Positions 48,351 through 56,200 of a stretch of DNA of 64,000 nt are shown in pieces. Numbering within the stretch: the stretch's first letter is position 1; each line of letters begins with the position of its first letter. The DNA is from Sinohyriopsis cumingii (taxonomy: Eukaryota; Mollusca; Bivalvia; Unionida; Unionidae). Below the pieces are notes generated by a model. That model did no database searches and was not told the DNA's origin. It saw only the letters and a list, made by a program, of their open reading frames with translations. The DNA lies in contig CM068827.1 in assembly GCA_028554795.2 (NCBI GenBank), positions 135,872,371 through 135,936,370 of the forward strand. The letters run 5' to 3'. The position numbers and the translations under genes were made by a program.

Positions 48351-48404
48351 CTTTGAGTCTTTAGGAGCACCTAAAAACACTGATACTCTACTCGGTCACA
48401 GGTC

Positions 48405-48413
48405 TTTTTTATA
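48405..48413 (-). promoter_or_regulatory. TATA box overlapping a stop codon
   Basis: TATAAAAAA on the minus strand. The stop TAA of the SPKK gene (48409-48411) is part of it. The next ATG is 55 nt downstream. Confidence 0.65.
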
Positions 48414-49362
48414 CTGGAACGCGTCGCCACTGATTGTCTTTACGGCGTATCAGTTTGAGGACAGGCATGACACGTCGTGCAGGGGTACGTAACGGACTAA
48501 ATCGAGCCAGTTCTTGCTTGGACAAATCCAGTAAACTTTGTAACATGCCCGATCTTTCTTGGACTTTGATTTTGGGAGAAGGTACTTTGTGAGCAGCAGC
48601 CACTGCCGCTAAATGGGAAGGTCCTGCCACTGGGGAAGTTCTTTTGGGGGTCATCAACGGAGAAGTTCTTGGTGTAATCAACGTCTCCAAGTACTCTTCA
48701 GTTCCTGGTGACATCAACGGAGAAGTGGACAAACGTGAGGCTACCGGAGACGTTGTGGCAGGTCGTGGCTTGCGAGTGTAAGGTTGCGTCCTGGCCGAAG
48801 TGCCTCTCTTGCGACTAGTTTTCTTCTGTGGACTTTTCTTTTTCTGGGGACTTTTTCTCTGTTTCTTTTTCTGGGGGCTTCTTTTCTTTTTCCGGGGTGA
48901 TGATGGTGGTGTCTGGTAAGAGGAGGGTCCTGCCACTGGAGAAGTTATTCTTCTTGGGGACTTGGTCTTTTTCTTTTTCTTCTTGGGGCTTCGTTGAACT
49001 TTTGTCTTGGGGATAATTTTGGGGGCATTAGGATCCCATCTTAAGAGTGAGCGAATGATGACCCCTCCTAGAGTACCGCTCCCTCCAGGTTTCAAAATGA
49101 TTTGTTTTTTGGTTTGAGTGTCGATGCGGGGATCGGCCAGTTGGACCAAAGCGACTTTGTTTCGATCGAAAAAGCGTTGGGTTTGATGAGGAATCTGAAT
49201 GATTCCTTGGAGTAATTGACGTGCCGTCACCGTGAACCATCGTAAGACTTCTTTGAGACTAGCTTCTAAGACACGGGCTCGTGTTTGTGGATCTTTTTCT
49301 CGGCTGATGCCATACAAGGCACGAATCAATTTGACGGGAAGATGTGACTGAAGGGACGTCAT
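48409..49362 (-). CDS. SPKK-rich basic protein, candidate DNA-condensing protein
   Basis: A 317-aa protein from ATG 49360-49362 (a GTG lies two codons upstream). The first ~120 residues look folded (MTSLQSHLPVKLIRALYGIS; GIIQIPHQTQRFFDRNKVAL). A region of about 80 residues is then dominated by S-P-R/K/Q-K-K repeats, like the minor-groove-binding SPKK motifs of histone H1 and protamine-like proteins. A second Ser/Thr-Pro region and a basic C-terminus (LRTPARRVMPVLKLIRRK) follow. A virion core DNA-packing role is inferred from composition and from its position next to the packaging ATPase. Confidence 0.75.
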   Translation of the reverse strand: MTSLQSHLPVKLIRALYGISREKDPQTRARVLEASLKEVLRWFTVTARQLLQGIIQIPHQTQRFFDRNKVALVQLADPRIDTQTKKQIILKPGGSGTLGGVIIRSLLRWDPNAPKIIPKTKVQRSPKKKKKKTKSPRRITSPVAGPSSYQTPPSSPRKKKRSPQKKKQRKSPQKKKSPQKKTSRKRGTSARTQPYTRKPRPATTSPVASRLSTSPLMSPGTEEYLETLITPRTSPLMTPKRTSPVAGPSHLAAVAAAHKVPSPKIKVQERSGMLQSLLDLSKQELARFSPLRTPARRVMPVLKLIRRKDNQWRRVPV

Positions 49363-49400
49363 GTTCACACTGTGTGAGACAGACGAAAAAGGGTCTGAGG

Positions 49401-49408
49401 TTTTTATA
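49401..49408 (-). promoter_or_regulatory. TATA box overlapping the ATPase stop codon
   Basis: TATAAAAA on the minus strand. The TAA at 49404-49406 terminates the ATPase. It is about 40 nt upstream of the SPKK-gene ATG. Confidence 0.65.
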
Positions 49409-50159
49409 GATTTTTTTCATGGGAGTGAAATGAAGTCGAGGACGGAGACGTGTACAGGACAGGCCCTCCGTCTTGGCACCAGTGGTGAAACAAGTGGGTA
49501 CGAAATCGCAAATCCTCGGGGGTCGTAGGTTTCAAATCGACGAGTAAATAGGCGTGTGGAGTTTGAGTGGCATCGTCGTACGCCTGAGTCAGCCAAGGCG
49601 TTCCTAACTGTTTGGCTAAGACTTGCACTTGCGATTTATCTCGAGGACTTTTAAACAAGACCACGTAATGCGCATTGAGACTGATGGTGCGATGGGCTTT
49701 ACTTTGTTGAAACAAATTTTGGGTGATGTAAACGACACTGGCATTACGGTGATGCCCTTTGCGCGTAAACCACAATTTAATTTCTTCTTCGTCTTCTCCT
49801 AACATGTCGTCGAAAATGACCAAATGGGTTAGACGGGAGTCAGAGACGATGCCGTCGTCTTCTTTAGGAATGCCTTCCACAAACACGATGGAATCGCCTT
49901 GACTTTCTCGCAAAAGGCTGTACGCCGATTGCCACTCTTTGTAACACCACACGATCCGTTGAGGGGGCCGATCGATCAAATGATGTTTATGTTCGATCAA
50001 ACGTTTGACGAATTCGGTTTTGCCAGAACCGCTAGGTCCAGCAATGAGCATGTTAAAGGGATGGCGAAGATACAAAGCCTCCCAACTGGCACGATCTAAG
50101 TGTTCGTCGATGACTTTGACAGTAGAGGAAGAGGGAGCAGAGACAGCAGAGGTAGCCAT
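49404..50159 (-). CDS. FtsK/HerA-type genome-packaging ATPase
   Basis: A 251-aa protein of typical A32-like/Polinton length. Walker A GPSGSGKT at residues 41-48; Walker B LVIFDD at 113-118; a downstream polar residue in YITQNLFQQ (sensor-like). The ATG at 50157-50159 is the first shared start; the 13 upstream codons begin with TTG. It is expected to pump the linear genome into preformed capsids. A TATATAAA box lies at 50207-50214, about 50 nt upstream. Confidence 0.93.
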   Translation of the reverse strand: MATSAVSAPSSSTVKVIDEHLDRASWEALYLRHPFNMLIAGPSGSGKTEFVKRLIEHKHHLIDRPPQRIVWCYKEWQSAYSLLRESQGDSIVFVEGIPKEDDGIVSDSRLTHLVIFDDMLGEDEEEIKLWFTRKGHHRNASVVYITQNLFQQSKAHRTISLNAHYVVLFKSPRDKSQVQVLAKQLGTPWLTQAYDDATQTPHAYLLVDLKPTTPEDLRFRTHLFHHWCQDGGPVLYTSPSSTSFHSHEKNL

Positions 50160-50206
50160 GGTGTGAGAAATGTCACTTGTGACACGAAAAACAAACAAGA
50201 CAAGAG

Positions 50207-50235
50207 TTTATATACTTTTTCAGAACACGTTTATT
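50207..50235 (-). promoter_or_regulatory. ATPase TATA box and upstream polyA signal
   Basis: TATATAAA (50207-50214) directs the ATPase gene. AATAAA on the same strand at 50230-50235 lies 8 nt after the stop of the small membrane-protein gene. The end of one transcript and the start of the next are packed within 30 bp. Confidence 0.6.
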
Positions 50236-50242
50236 GAATGTT

Positions 50243-50572
50243 TCAAATATGAACACGAAAGACAAAAATACATACAACCCAAATAGTGATGTACAGGAAT
50301 ATAAAACACAGCAAAGCGATCAAAGTGGAATATAAACAAGTGTCTGTACAACATGTTTTGGGTAACGAAGATGTCCTAGGGACAGTGTGTAATGTTCTTA
50401 CAGTCTCTACATGAGGTATTGTCACACAAGTGTCCTCCCGGAATGACCTTTCAGGCCTGTCCATGACAGTCCTGTCCTGAAGCGAGTGGTTGTTCTCGGT
50501 GACGGGTTCTTCTGGCACCGTCACTAACACGGGTTGAAAAGTAACTTTTTTCCTTGAACAACTCTTGTGCAT
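50243..50572 (-). CDS. Small membrane protein with C-terminal anchor
   Basis: A 109-aa protein from the Met conserved with element 1 (MHKSCSRKKVTFQPVLVTVP). The open frame extends 27 codons further 5', with one more ATG at 50629. A Pro/Glu/Thr-rich ectodomain-like region carries several Cys (TCVTIP; LPKTCCTDTC). A single hydrophobic segment (TLIALLCFIFLYITIWVVCI) is followed by FVFRVHI at the C-terminus. It overlaps the preceding helical ORF in another frame by about 120 nt. The hydrophobic tail is conserved in pattern but not sequence between copies, which supports real membrane insertion. Confidence 0.6.
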   Translation of the reverse strand: MHKSCSRKKVTFQPVLVTVPEEPVTENNHSLQDRTVMDRPERSFREDTCVTIPHVETVRTLHTVPRTSSLPKTCCTDTCLYSTLIALLCFIFLYITIWVVCIFVFRVHI

Positions 50573-50792
50573 ACTGGGCCACTTCTTGGGTCCAACCCTC
50601 AAAACCCCCCTTTTTCCAATCACGAACATCTGTCCAATGAGGGTGTAAGTCACAAGCTACACACACATCGTCATACACGTCTTGGGTAGCTAAAAGTTGA
50701 CGAATCTTTTTTTCCTGTTGAGGTCGAGAAGTATCCAGATGAAACCGCAAGGCTTTGAGCAAAAGGAGTTTTTCGTGACCATTTAAGGCCAT
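50451..50792 (-). CDS. Small helical protein (MALNGHEK...)
   Basis: A 113-aa protein starting MALNGHEKLLLLKALRFHLD. Predicted mostly alpha-helical with conserved-looking Trp and Cys (DDVCVACDLHPHWTDVRDW) and an Arg-rich tail. The ATG overlaps the end of the upstream 74-aa ORF by 10 nt, and the 3' part overlaps the membrane-protein gene. Element 1 retains only the last ~40 codons of this frame. No known domain recognised; it could be a diverged helical-bundle host-interaction protein. Confidence 0.45.
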   Translation of the reverse strand: MALNGHEKLLLLKALRFHLDTSRPQQEKKIRQLLATQDVYDDVCVACDLHPHWTDVRDWKKGGFEGWTQEVAQYAQELFKEKSYFSTRVSDGARRTRHREQPLASGQDCHGQA

Positions 50793-51007
50793 GGAGGTGG
50801 TAAGTACTGATCGTAAAGAGTCCACAAGGAATCGGCTGGTAAACGAAATCCCAGAAAACAAGTCACTAAGACACACACCACTTGTCGTCCCAAATTGAAT
50901 GGATACAATTCTTGTAATAATTGATGGTAATGATCCACGGTTTGAATATGGTCATTGAGTTCCTTCCACGGAATCTGCTGGATGACATGTGACATAAACC
51001 GTGGCAT
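50783..51007 (-). CDS. Small helical ORF upstream of MALNGHEK gene
   Basis: A 74-aa ORF (MPRFMSHVIQQIPWKELNDH) with amphipathic helices and a central hydrophobic stretch (VVCVLVTCFLGFRLPADSLW). It overlaps the 3' end of the F-box-like gene (56 nt) and the start of the next ORF (10 nt). A TATAAAAAG box sits only 10-17 nt upstream of its first ATG, so the functional start may be the second Met or the ORF may be part of a spliced gene with the 113-aa ORF. Existence as a separate protein is uncertain. Confidence 0.35.
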   Translation of the reverse strand: MPRFMSHVIQQIPWKELNDHIQTVDHYHQLLQELYPFNLGRQVVCVLVTCFLGFRLPADSLWTLYDQYLPPPWP

Positions 51008-51470
51008 GGCAGCCTCTTTTTATATTCTCTTTTTTTCGGATGCAATAGACGTACTTTCTAGCCAGAGATCTTCGTTCTCCAGTAGGGAATCTAAATCTTG
51101 CATACTGTAACCGAAACGTCAGAGTTCGTTTAGGTGTTTCCTCTTCCTCTAAGTAGATTCCACGTAAAATATGTTGGTAATCCTTTAACTTGTCTTCCTC
51201 AATGCATTGCACTAAGTGAATCTCGAAGTAACCATAATCATGAACATGTCGATCATTAGCGACCTCAAAGTTTTGAACAATGTCTGACCATTGAAAGAAT
51301 TTCTGACGAATCAGTTCTCTTATACCATTCAAGTACCAGTGGTTAAAGATCTGGTGACGTATCGGATGCAATTGTTCTTTACGTTTCACTTGTGTTTTGA
51401 CCAGCTCTCGGTAAATCCTTTCTCTCAACTCCACAGGCAAAGCACGAATGTTCTCTTGTAAAGTATCCAT
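50952..51470 (-). CDS. F-box-like accessory protein 2
   Basis: A 172-aa protein, paralogous to the gene directly upstream; the first ~45 residues are nearly identical (MDTLQENIRALPVELRERIY). The L-P-x-E-L-x-x-x-I-Y-x-x-L pattern matches the opening helix of F-box domains, which bind Skp1 in SCF ubiquitin ligases. The rest (YGYFEIHLVQCIEEDKLKDY, RFRFPTGERRSLARKYVYCI) has no recognised family. Role in degrading host proteins is a hypothesis only. Absent from element 1. Confidence 0.6.
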   Translation of the reverse strand: MDTLQENIRALPVELRERIYRELVKTQVKRKEQLHPIRHQIFNHWYLNGIRELIRQKFFQWSDIVQNFEVANDRHVHDYGYFEIHLVQCIEEDKLKDYQHILRGIYLEEEETPKRTLTFRLQYARFRFPTGERRSLARKYVYCIRKKENIKRGCHATVYVTCHPADSVEGTQ

Positions 51471-51482
51471 GAATAGGTCATA

Positions 51483-51938
51483 CTAAATCCTCTTTGGTCT
51501 GACACAAGAAATGTACTCTTTGCACAAACATGGTTTCACTTCAGTGTCGAATTTAAATCGTTGAGTCACTAATCTACACATTACAATTCGTTCAGAAGTT
51601 TCCTCTTTCACCAAGTTGACATTGCGTGAAAGATGTTGGTAATTCGTTAACTCTTCCTCTGGAATTCGATGCAGTACGTTTACAATGTAGTAGATAGAAT
51701 CGTCAATACCAAACCATTCCTTTTTATAACCAGGAGGTCGTTGATCAATGTCTGTCCAATGGAACACTTTCAATTGAATCAGTCCTTGTATAGCCTGAAG
51801 GTACCAGTGGTTCAAACACCGGTGACGTAACGGATGCAATTGTTCTTTACGTTTCACTTGTATTTTGACCAGCTCTCGATAAATGCGTTCTCTCAACTCC
51901 ACAGGCAAAGCACGAATGTTCTCTTGTAAAGTATTCAT
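51483..51938 (-). CDS. F-box-like accessory protein 1
   Basis: A 151-aa protein beginning MNTLQENIRALPVELRERIY, followed by RELVKIQVKRKEQLHPLRH. Tandem paralogue of the gene at 50952, 12 nt away. The N-terminal F-box-like helix pattern is conserved while the C-terminal half has diverged, as expected if the N-terminus binds a fixed partner and the C-terminus different targets. Not present in element 1. The F-box assignment rests on motif similarity by eye. Confidence 0.6.
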   Translation of the reverse strand: MNTLQENIRALPVELRERIYRELVKIQVKRKEQLHPLRHRCLNHWYLQAIQGLIQLKVFHWTDIDQRPPGYKKEWFGIDDSIYYIVNVLHRIPEEELTNYQHLSRNVNLVKEETSERIVMCRLVTQRFKFDTEVKPCLCKEYISCVRPKRI

Positions 51939-51966
51939 GAACAGATGATTATGGTAAAAAGTTTCT

Positions 51967-52704
51967 TCAATGTCTCGGTCCCACTAAAGGTAAGTAATGA
52001 CAATTCGGTGACCATCGAGCATGTTCTACGTAGGCCGAATCTTGCGGTTCCCAGTGGTGAAGTGACACACCGCAACTGAAGCACTTGACTTTATCTCCTT
52101 CGCCCAAGTAGAAAAATCCGGCTCTGGCTAATTCTTCGGGGGTCGGTCCTCCCAGATACTTTGGCCATTTTCCTTTGAACGATTGAAGACGATTTTCAAA
52201 GTCGCAGTATTCCGACAAACGCACAGGAAACGAATATTCGTCTTTCACAGGTTCGTTTCGATAAGGGTTGGGTGACATGAACAGGAGTTTGCTCAGGGCT
52301 GGATGACATCCGTAGGGGGGTAGACGTGAAGGTGAACATTCCCCTTTAAACCCGGTAAAATGTCTAAGAGGACGAGCGGCATCGCTTTCGCATCCCTCAG
52401 GTTTGACACGCACAGCATCACTTTCCATGACAGGGGCAGTGAAAACAAAGTTCCCATGATGCTTTACGGCATCGCTCAGGTCACAACGTGCAGCATCGGT
52501 CCCATCGCAAGGCTCACAATCGCACTCGTCTGCAAACTCCGTTACGCAATTACAATGGTAACCACATGGACAATCGCAGTTTCCTTCCGGACATTTTCCG
52601 TCGCAATGCATGGGTCTTATCCATCCAGTATTAGTCACACTAGAGGAAGATACAACTTTTTTACAATCCCCAAACTGGAACGATGTCTTTTTCAAAGTAT
52701 TCAT
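51967..52704 (-). CDS. BIR-domain (IAP-like) protein 1 with Cys-rich N-terminus
   Basis: A 245-aa protein. C-terminal BIR domain (about 165-240): RLQSFKGKWPKYLGG, then ARAGFFYLGEGDKVKCFSCG and HARWSPNCHYL, with zinc ligands C208, C211, H228 and C235 in the canonical CX2CX16HX6C spacing. The N-terminal part carries a dense Cys cluster (about residues 34-70: CDGKC, CDCPCGYHC, CDCEPC) of unknown type. No RING domain. BIR proteins of the IAP family block apoptosis by binding caspases or signalling partners; this copy is probably host-derived. A TATAAAAA box (52761-52768) lies about 60 nt upstream. Confidence 0.88.
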   Translation of the reverse strand: MNTLKKTSFQFGDCKKVVSSSSVTNTGWIRPMHCDGKCPEGNCDCPCGYHCNCVTEFADECDCEPCDGTDAARCDLSDAVKHHGNFVFTAPVMESDAVRVKPEGCESDAARPLRHFTGFKGECSPSRLPPYGCHPALSKLLFMSPNPYRNEPVKDEYSFPVRLSEYCDFENRLQSFKGKWPKYLGGPTPEELARAGFFYLGEGDKVKCFSCGVSLHHWEPQDSAYVEHARWSPNCHYLPLVGPRH

Positions 52705-52760
52705 CTTGTTCGCTCGGTCTTGGTAGTCACAATGAACTATCGATCTTGACCATAGCCCCC

Positions 52761-52768
52761 TTTTTATA
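52761..52768 (-). promoter_or_regulatory. TATA box overlapping the BIR2 stop codon
   Basis: TATAAAAAGGGGGC on the minus strand; the TAA at 52764-52766 ends BIR protein 2. The downstream 5' leader CAAGATCGATAGTTCATTG is also retained in element 1 (about 9969-9989) although the BIR genes themselves are missing there. Confidence 0.65.
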
Positions 52769-53222
52769 CTAGTCGCAATGCAGTCTCCAGCTTGTACATC
52801 TTTCCTTTTTTACGTTTTTTATGTCTTGTTTCGGAAGGTACCGTCTCTAAGGTACCGTCAACATTGTACCGTAGTGTGATGGGTGGAAAGGCCATAGAAA
52901 GGTAAGGGCAATGCGGAGACCATCGAGTATGCTCCAGAATAGCTGAATCTTTATAGATACATAGATCCATTCGTAACTTCAGTCCGCAAGCGAAACACTG
53001 TACCTCGTATCCCAATCCTGACTCAGGTCCCAAGTAGACAAATCCTGTTCTAGCTAAAACATGCGAAGAAGGTAATCCTTCCCTATCCGTAGGCCATTTC
53101 TGAAACGTGTTCAATCGACGGGCACAATCACAATAGTCAGGTAAGAAGACTGGAAAATGATAGGGTTTGAACTTGGAGTTCTCATCGTGTTTCTCACTCG
53201 ATTCTTGCTGTGGCGAAGTCAT
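52764..53222 (-). CDS. BIR-domain (IAP-like) protein 2
   Basis: A 152-aa protein starting MTSPQQESSEKHDENSKFKP. Single BIR domain: RRLNTFQKWPTD, LARTGFVYLGPESG, VQCFACGLKL and HTRWSPHCPYL. Zinc ligands C76, C79, H98 and C105 have 18 rather than 16 residues between the second Cys and His, a small insertion. The C-terminus is basic (RHKKRKKGK), possibly a nuclear-localisation signal. No RING. 23 nt downstream of polB; its TATA box (53258-53264) is inside the last polB codons. Confidence 0.88.
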   Translation of the reverse strand: MTSPQQESSEKHDENSKFKPYHFPVFLPDYCDCARRLNTFQKWPTDREGLPSSHVLARTGFVYLGPESGLGYEVQCFACGLKLRMDLCIYKDSAILEHTRWSPHCPYLSMAFPPITLRYNVDGTLETVPSETRHKKRKKGKMYKLETALRLV

Positions 53223-53245
53223 CTTTCTGGTGGGTGGCTATCCTC

Positions 53246-56200
53246 TTACAACCAATGTTTTATAGCAACATGTCCATACGGTAAGGTGAAATGATTGGGA
53301 AGTCGAACTCGCTTCTGGTATACAATTTGATAGACTTTTTCCAAGGGTCGACTGACGATGTGGTGAGTGGGTAAACGTACAATTTTGTTCGGTTGGTAGG
53401 TGGTCACTTTAAAGTTTCCATCCTCTCCCGATTGCAAGGCTTCTTTCAATACCCCAAAGTTGACCACTCGACTGGTACGATAATTCAGAGTCAGTCCTTT
53501 CACTTTGCACGTCGTGTGCACTTCTCCTTGTTTGTCCCGGTATTCGTAGCCGTAATTTTTGGGACCGCCACTGACGAAACTTAGAATCTTGTCGTCGGGA
53601 TGCTCGTCTGTCCAGGCTCCTAAACGGTCTCCTTCGATGTTAGGGTGATGTTGAATCGGGTGATGGATGTAAATGCAACTGTCCGTGTCAAAGTACAGGA
53701 CGCGTTCTTCTAACAGTTCTAAAGCTTCGTACAATTTTAAGCGAGCATGGGCTGTCACGTAAGCCGCAATGATGACATTTCCAAAAGGGTCGTCTTGCAC
53801 AAAGTCCAGATCTTCTTCGTAATTGACCAAGATCAAATTCTCTCGAACGACGTCCACGTGTTTCATGTATTTGGTTTTGTCGTGAATCATCTGGAAGTAG
53901 CGGGAAGGTTCTGTCAAATATTCCGTCTTGGGTAAACACGGTCGTTGTGCCATTTTACCCCACAAGCAATTTAACATCACTTTGGCAAACGATCGCCTGC
54001 CTTCGTTTTTCTCGATGTGGTCTAAAGTGATGCCTTCTTGTTCGTAGTATTTCTCTTTGAATTGTATTTGGTCTTCGGGAGTGTGACACCAGGAAGGATA
54101 GCCGCTAGCTTCTTGCTTCAGTTTCAAAAAGGCATCCACGTAGTCTGCGAAAATGCCTTTCTGCGTGGGGTCACCCTTGCGATACTGTTGTGTCTTGGGA
54201 AAGTGGCAAATTTCGTACACTTCTAACAGTTGGTATCCCATGTCCAGAGCTTTGAACAATTCCACGCTGACCCAGGTTCCCGTCAAGGCCCGTTCTTCCT
54301 GGCTGTGCTGACAAGGCTGGTCTTGGTTGCACGTTTCGGCACAAGTACGGCACAAGGGAAACATCAGTTTGCCTTGACAATGGTGAGGTAAGACGGGATG
54401 GTATAGGTTCGTGGGAGGCAAAACTTTGCACTTGATCAAGCCTTCGTATTGTCGAATGTTGACCAGGTCGATGTGTTCCGTCAGCAATCGCGGGTGCCCT
54501 ACAGGAAAGCGACAATATTTGCACACGTAGGGATACAGCGAACACACATCCAAGTATTTGATTTCTTCTCCTTTCTCTTCGTCGGCTTGGTACAGCAAAC
54601 AGGTGGCATTGGTCCTTCCTCCGTACAAACTATCCCTCGGGTTCAGCGGGTCCATCAGCTTGTAACTTTCCACGAGACGTTTAAACTCGGGATCGGTTTT
54701 CATACGGTGATCGTACTCGTGTTCCCACATTTCCACCACTTGGTATCCTTCCTGTTCCAACTTTAGGCGTCGCTGACAAGTGTCCTGGTACAAGTCTTCC
54801 ATGGTTCGTTGCAAAAACTGATTTTTAGTACCACGGTCAGGGTAACAGACGGGACATCCGTGAAATAAGCAACCGTTAAACTCGTACACGATCTTGGGGT
54901 TTTCTAAGTCCCAGCCATCGACCGAATACGTTCCGATGGTCTTTTCGCCCCCTCCGTTGCGAGCATGCTGAATCCACTTGTCTTCCTTGTCGCACAAGTA
55001 ATGTAACCAACGTAGGGCTTTGACCGAGTATTGACGCTTGACAAAGTGGGTCGTTTGAGGACTAATGACAGCCACGGTGTTTTCAGGCATGAATCGTTGT
55101 CGATACACTAAGGAACACGCTTTGGCAATGGTGCAAGCTTCTTTCAAAGGATCGACCCCTCCGTGTTCCATGAACAGTTCTCGAAATTTTCCACAGCAAC
55201 GCCGTAAAATGTCCACGTCGGAACGATAATACTTTAGCATTTCTTCCTGAAAGTCGAAAGGGTCCGAGGCGTGAGCCTGGTACCAAGCGTAGAAAGCTTC
55301 TCGTTGTTCGGTACGCATGTTGTCGGGGTCGTAATAGTGAGCCTCAGGTAAATGGGGTAGAACGGCATGTTGATTGGCTTCCGTATTGAAAAAGTGTGGA
55401 AAGTACCCTTTAACCATTTCTGTCATTCCAAACGTTTTAGGCATTCGACTCAAAGGCATGGCCAAATAGCTCATCGAATCTTTAAACTGTACTTGTCCCA
55501 CTTGCATGAAAATGATTTTGGCCCCGTTCAAAGTCACTTTAGGACGTTCGGTGCCTTGTTCCGTATAGTACCTCAAAAGAAACTGTCCATCGTATCCGGA
55601 AAAATTGTGAGCCATCACCGTGGCATGACGATGACAATCTCCGTAACGTTCGATGTCCTCTTGGCTCCACGTCTTGTCGACGGGGTCTAAGACCCATTGG
55701 GCAAAATCGGCTAACGTATTTGGTCCCCGAAAGATTTTTTCACGCCCTCCAGGAATCTTGCTGCAGTGAGGGCAATGACTGAAGATAGGTTCTTGAATGC
55801 ACTTCTCGCACGCTCGATGAGCCACGCAGAAATTAGGGATGTGAATGCCAGTCTCTTGCATGCATTCGAAATCGAAAAAGATGAAATTGCCTTTCTTCTT
55901 GTGACCGTCCTCTTTCTCTGGTGGGGGTTGGTATTTTTGCACGTAACATTGGTGTTCCAAGTCCACGATGTGGTGACAAATGTGACATTTTTTCTTTCCT
56001 GAACATACGTGTGCCTTGGTATTATTGGTACGTATGACTTGTTCACACGTAGAGCACAATCTCAGCAGTTGACAAGCACATTTCTTCTGTGAACCTTGCG
56101 TCTTCAAATGTTGTTGGTAACATTTAGGGCTGACAAACGTGCGCAGACAAGTGGAACAAGGCACTGGTTCTTCGCTCAGACAGGGTGGAGAGGCCAAACA

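Noticed and set aside
50560..50610. Canonical -1 frameshift site in the A run between the overlapping small ORFs
   Set aside because: The AAAAAA run is not in the phase required for an X-XXY-YYZ heptamer in either direction, so no canonical site is supported.
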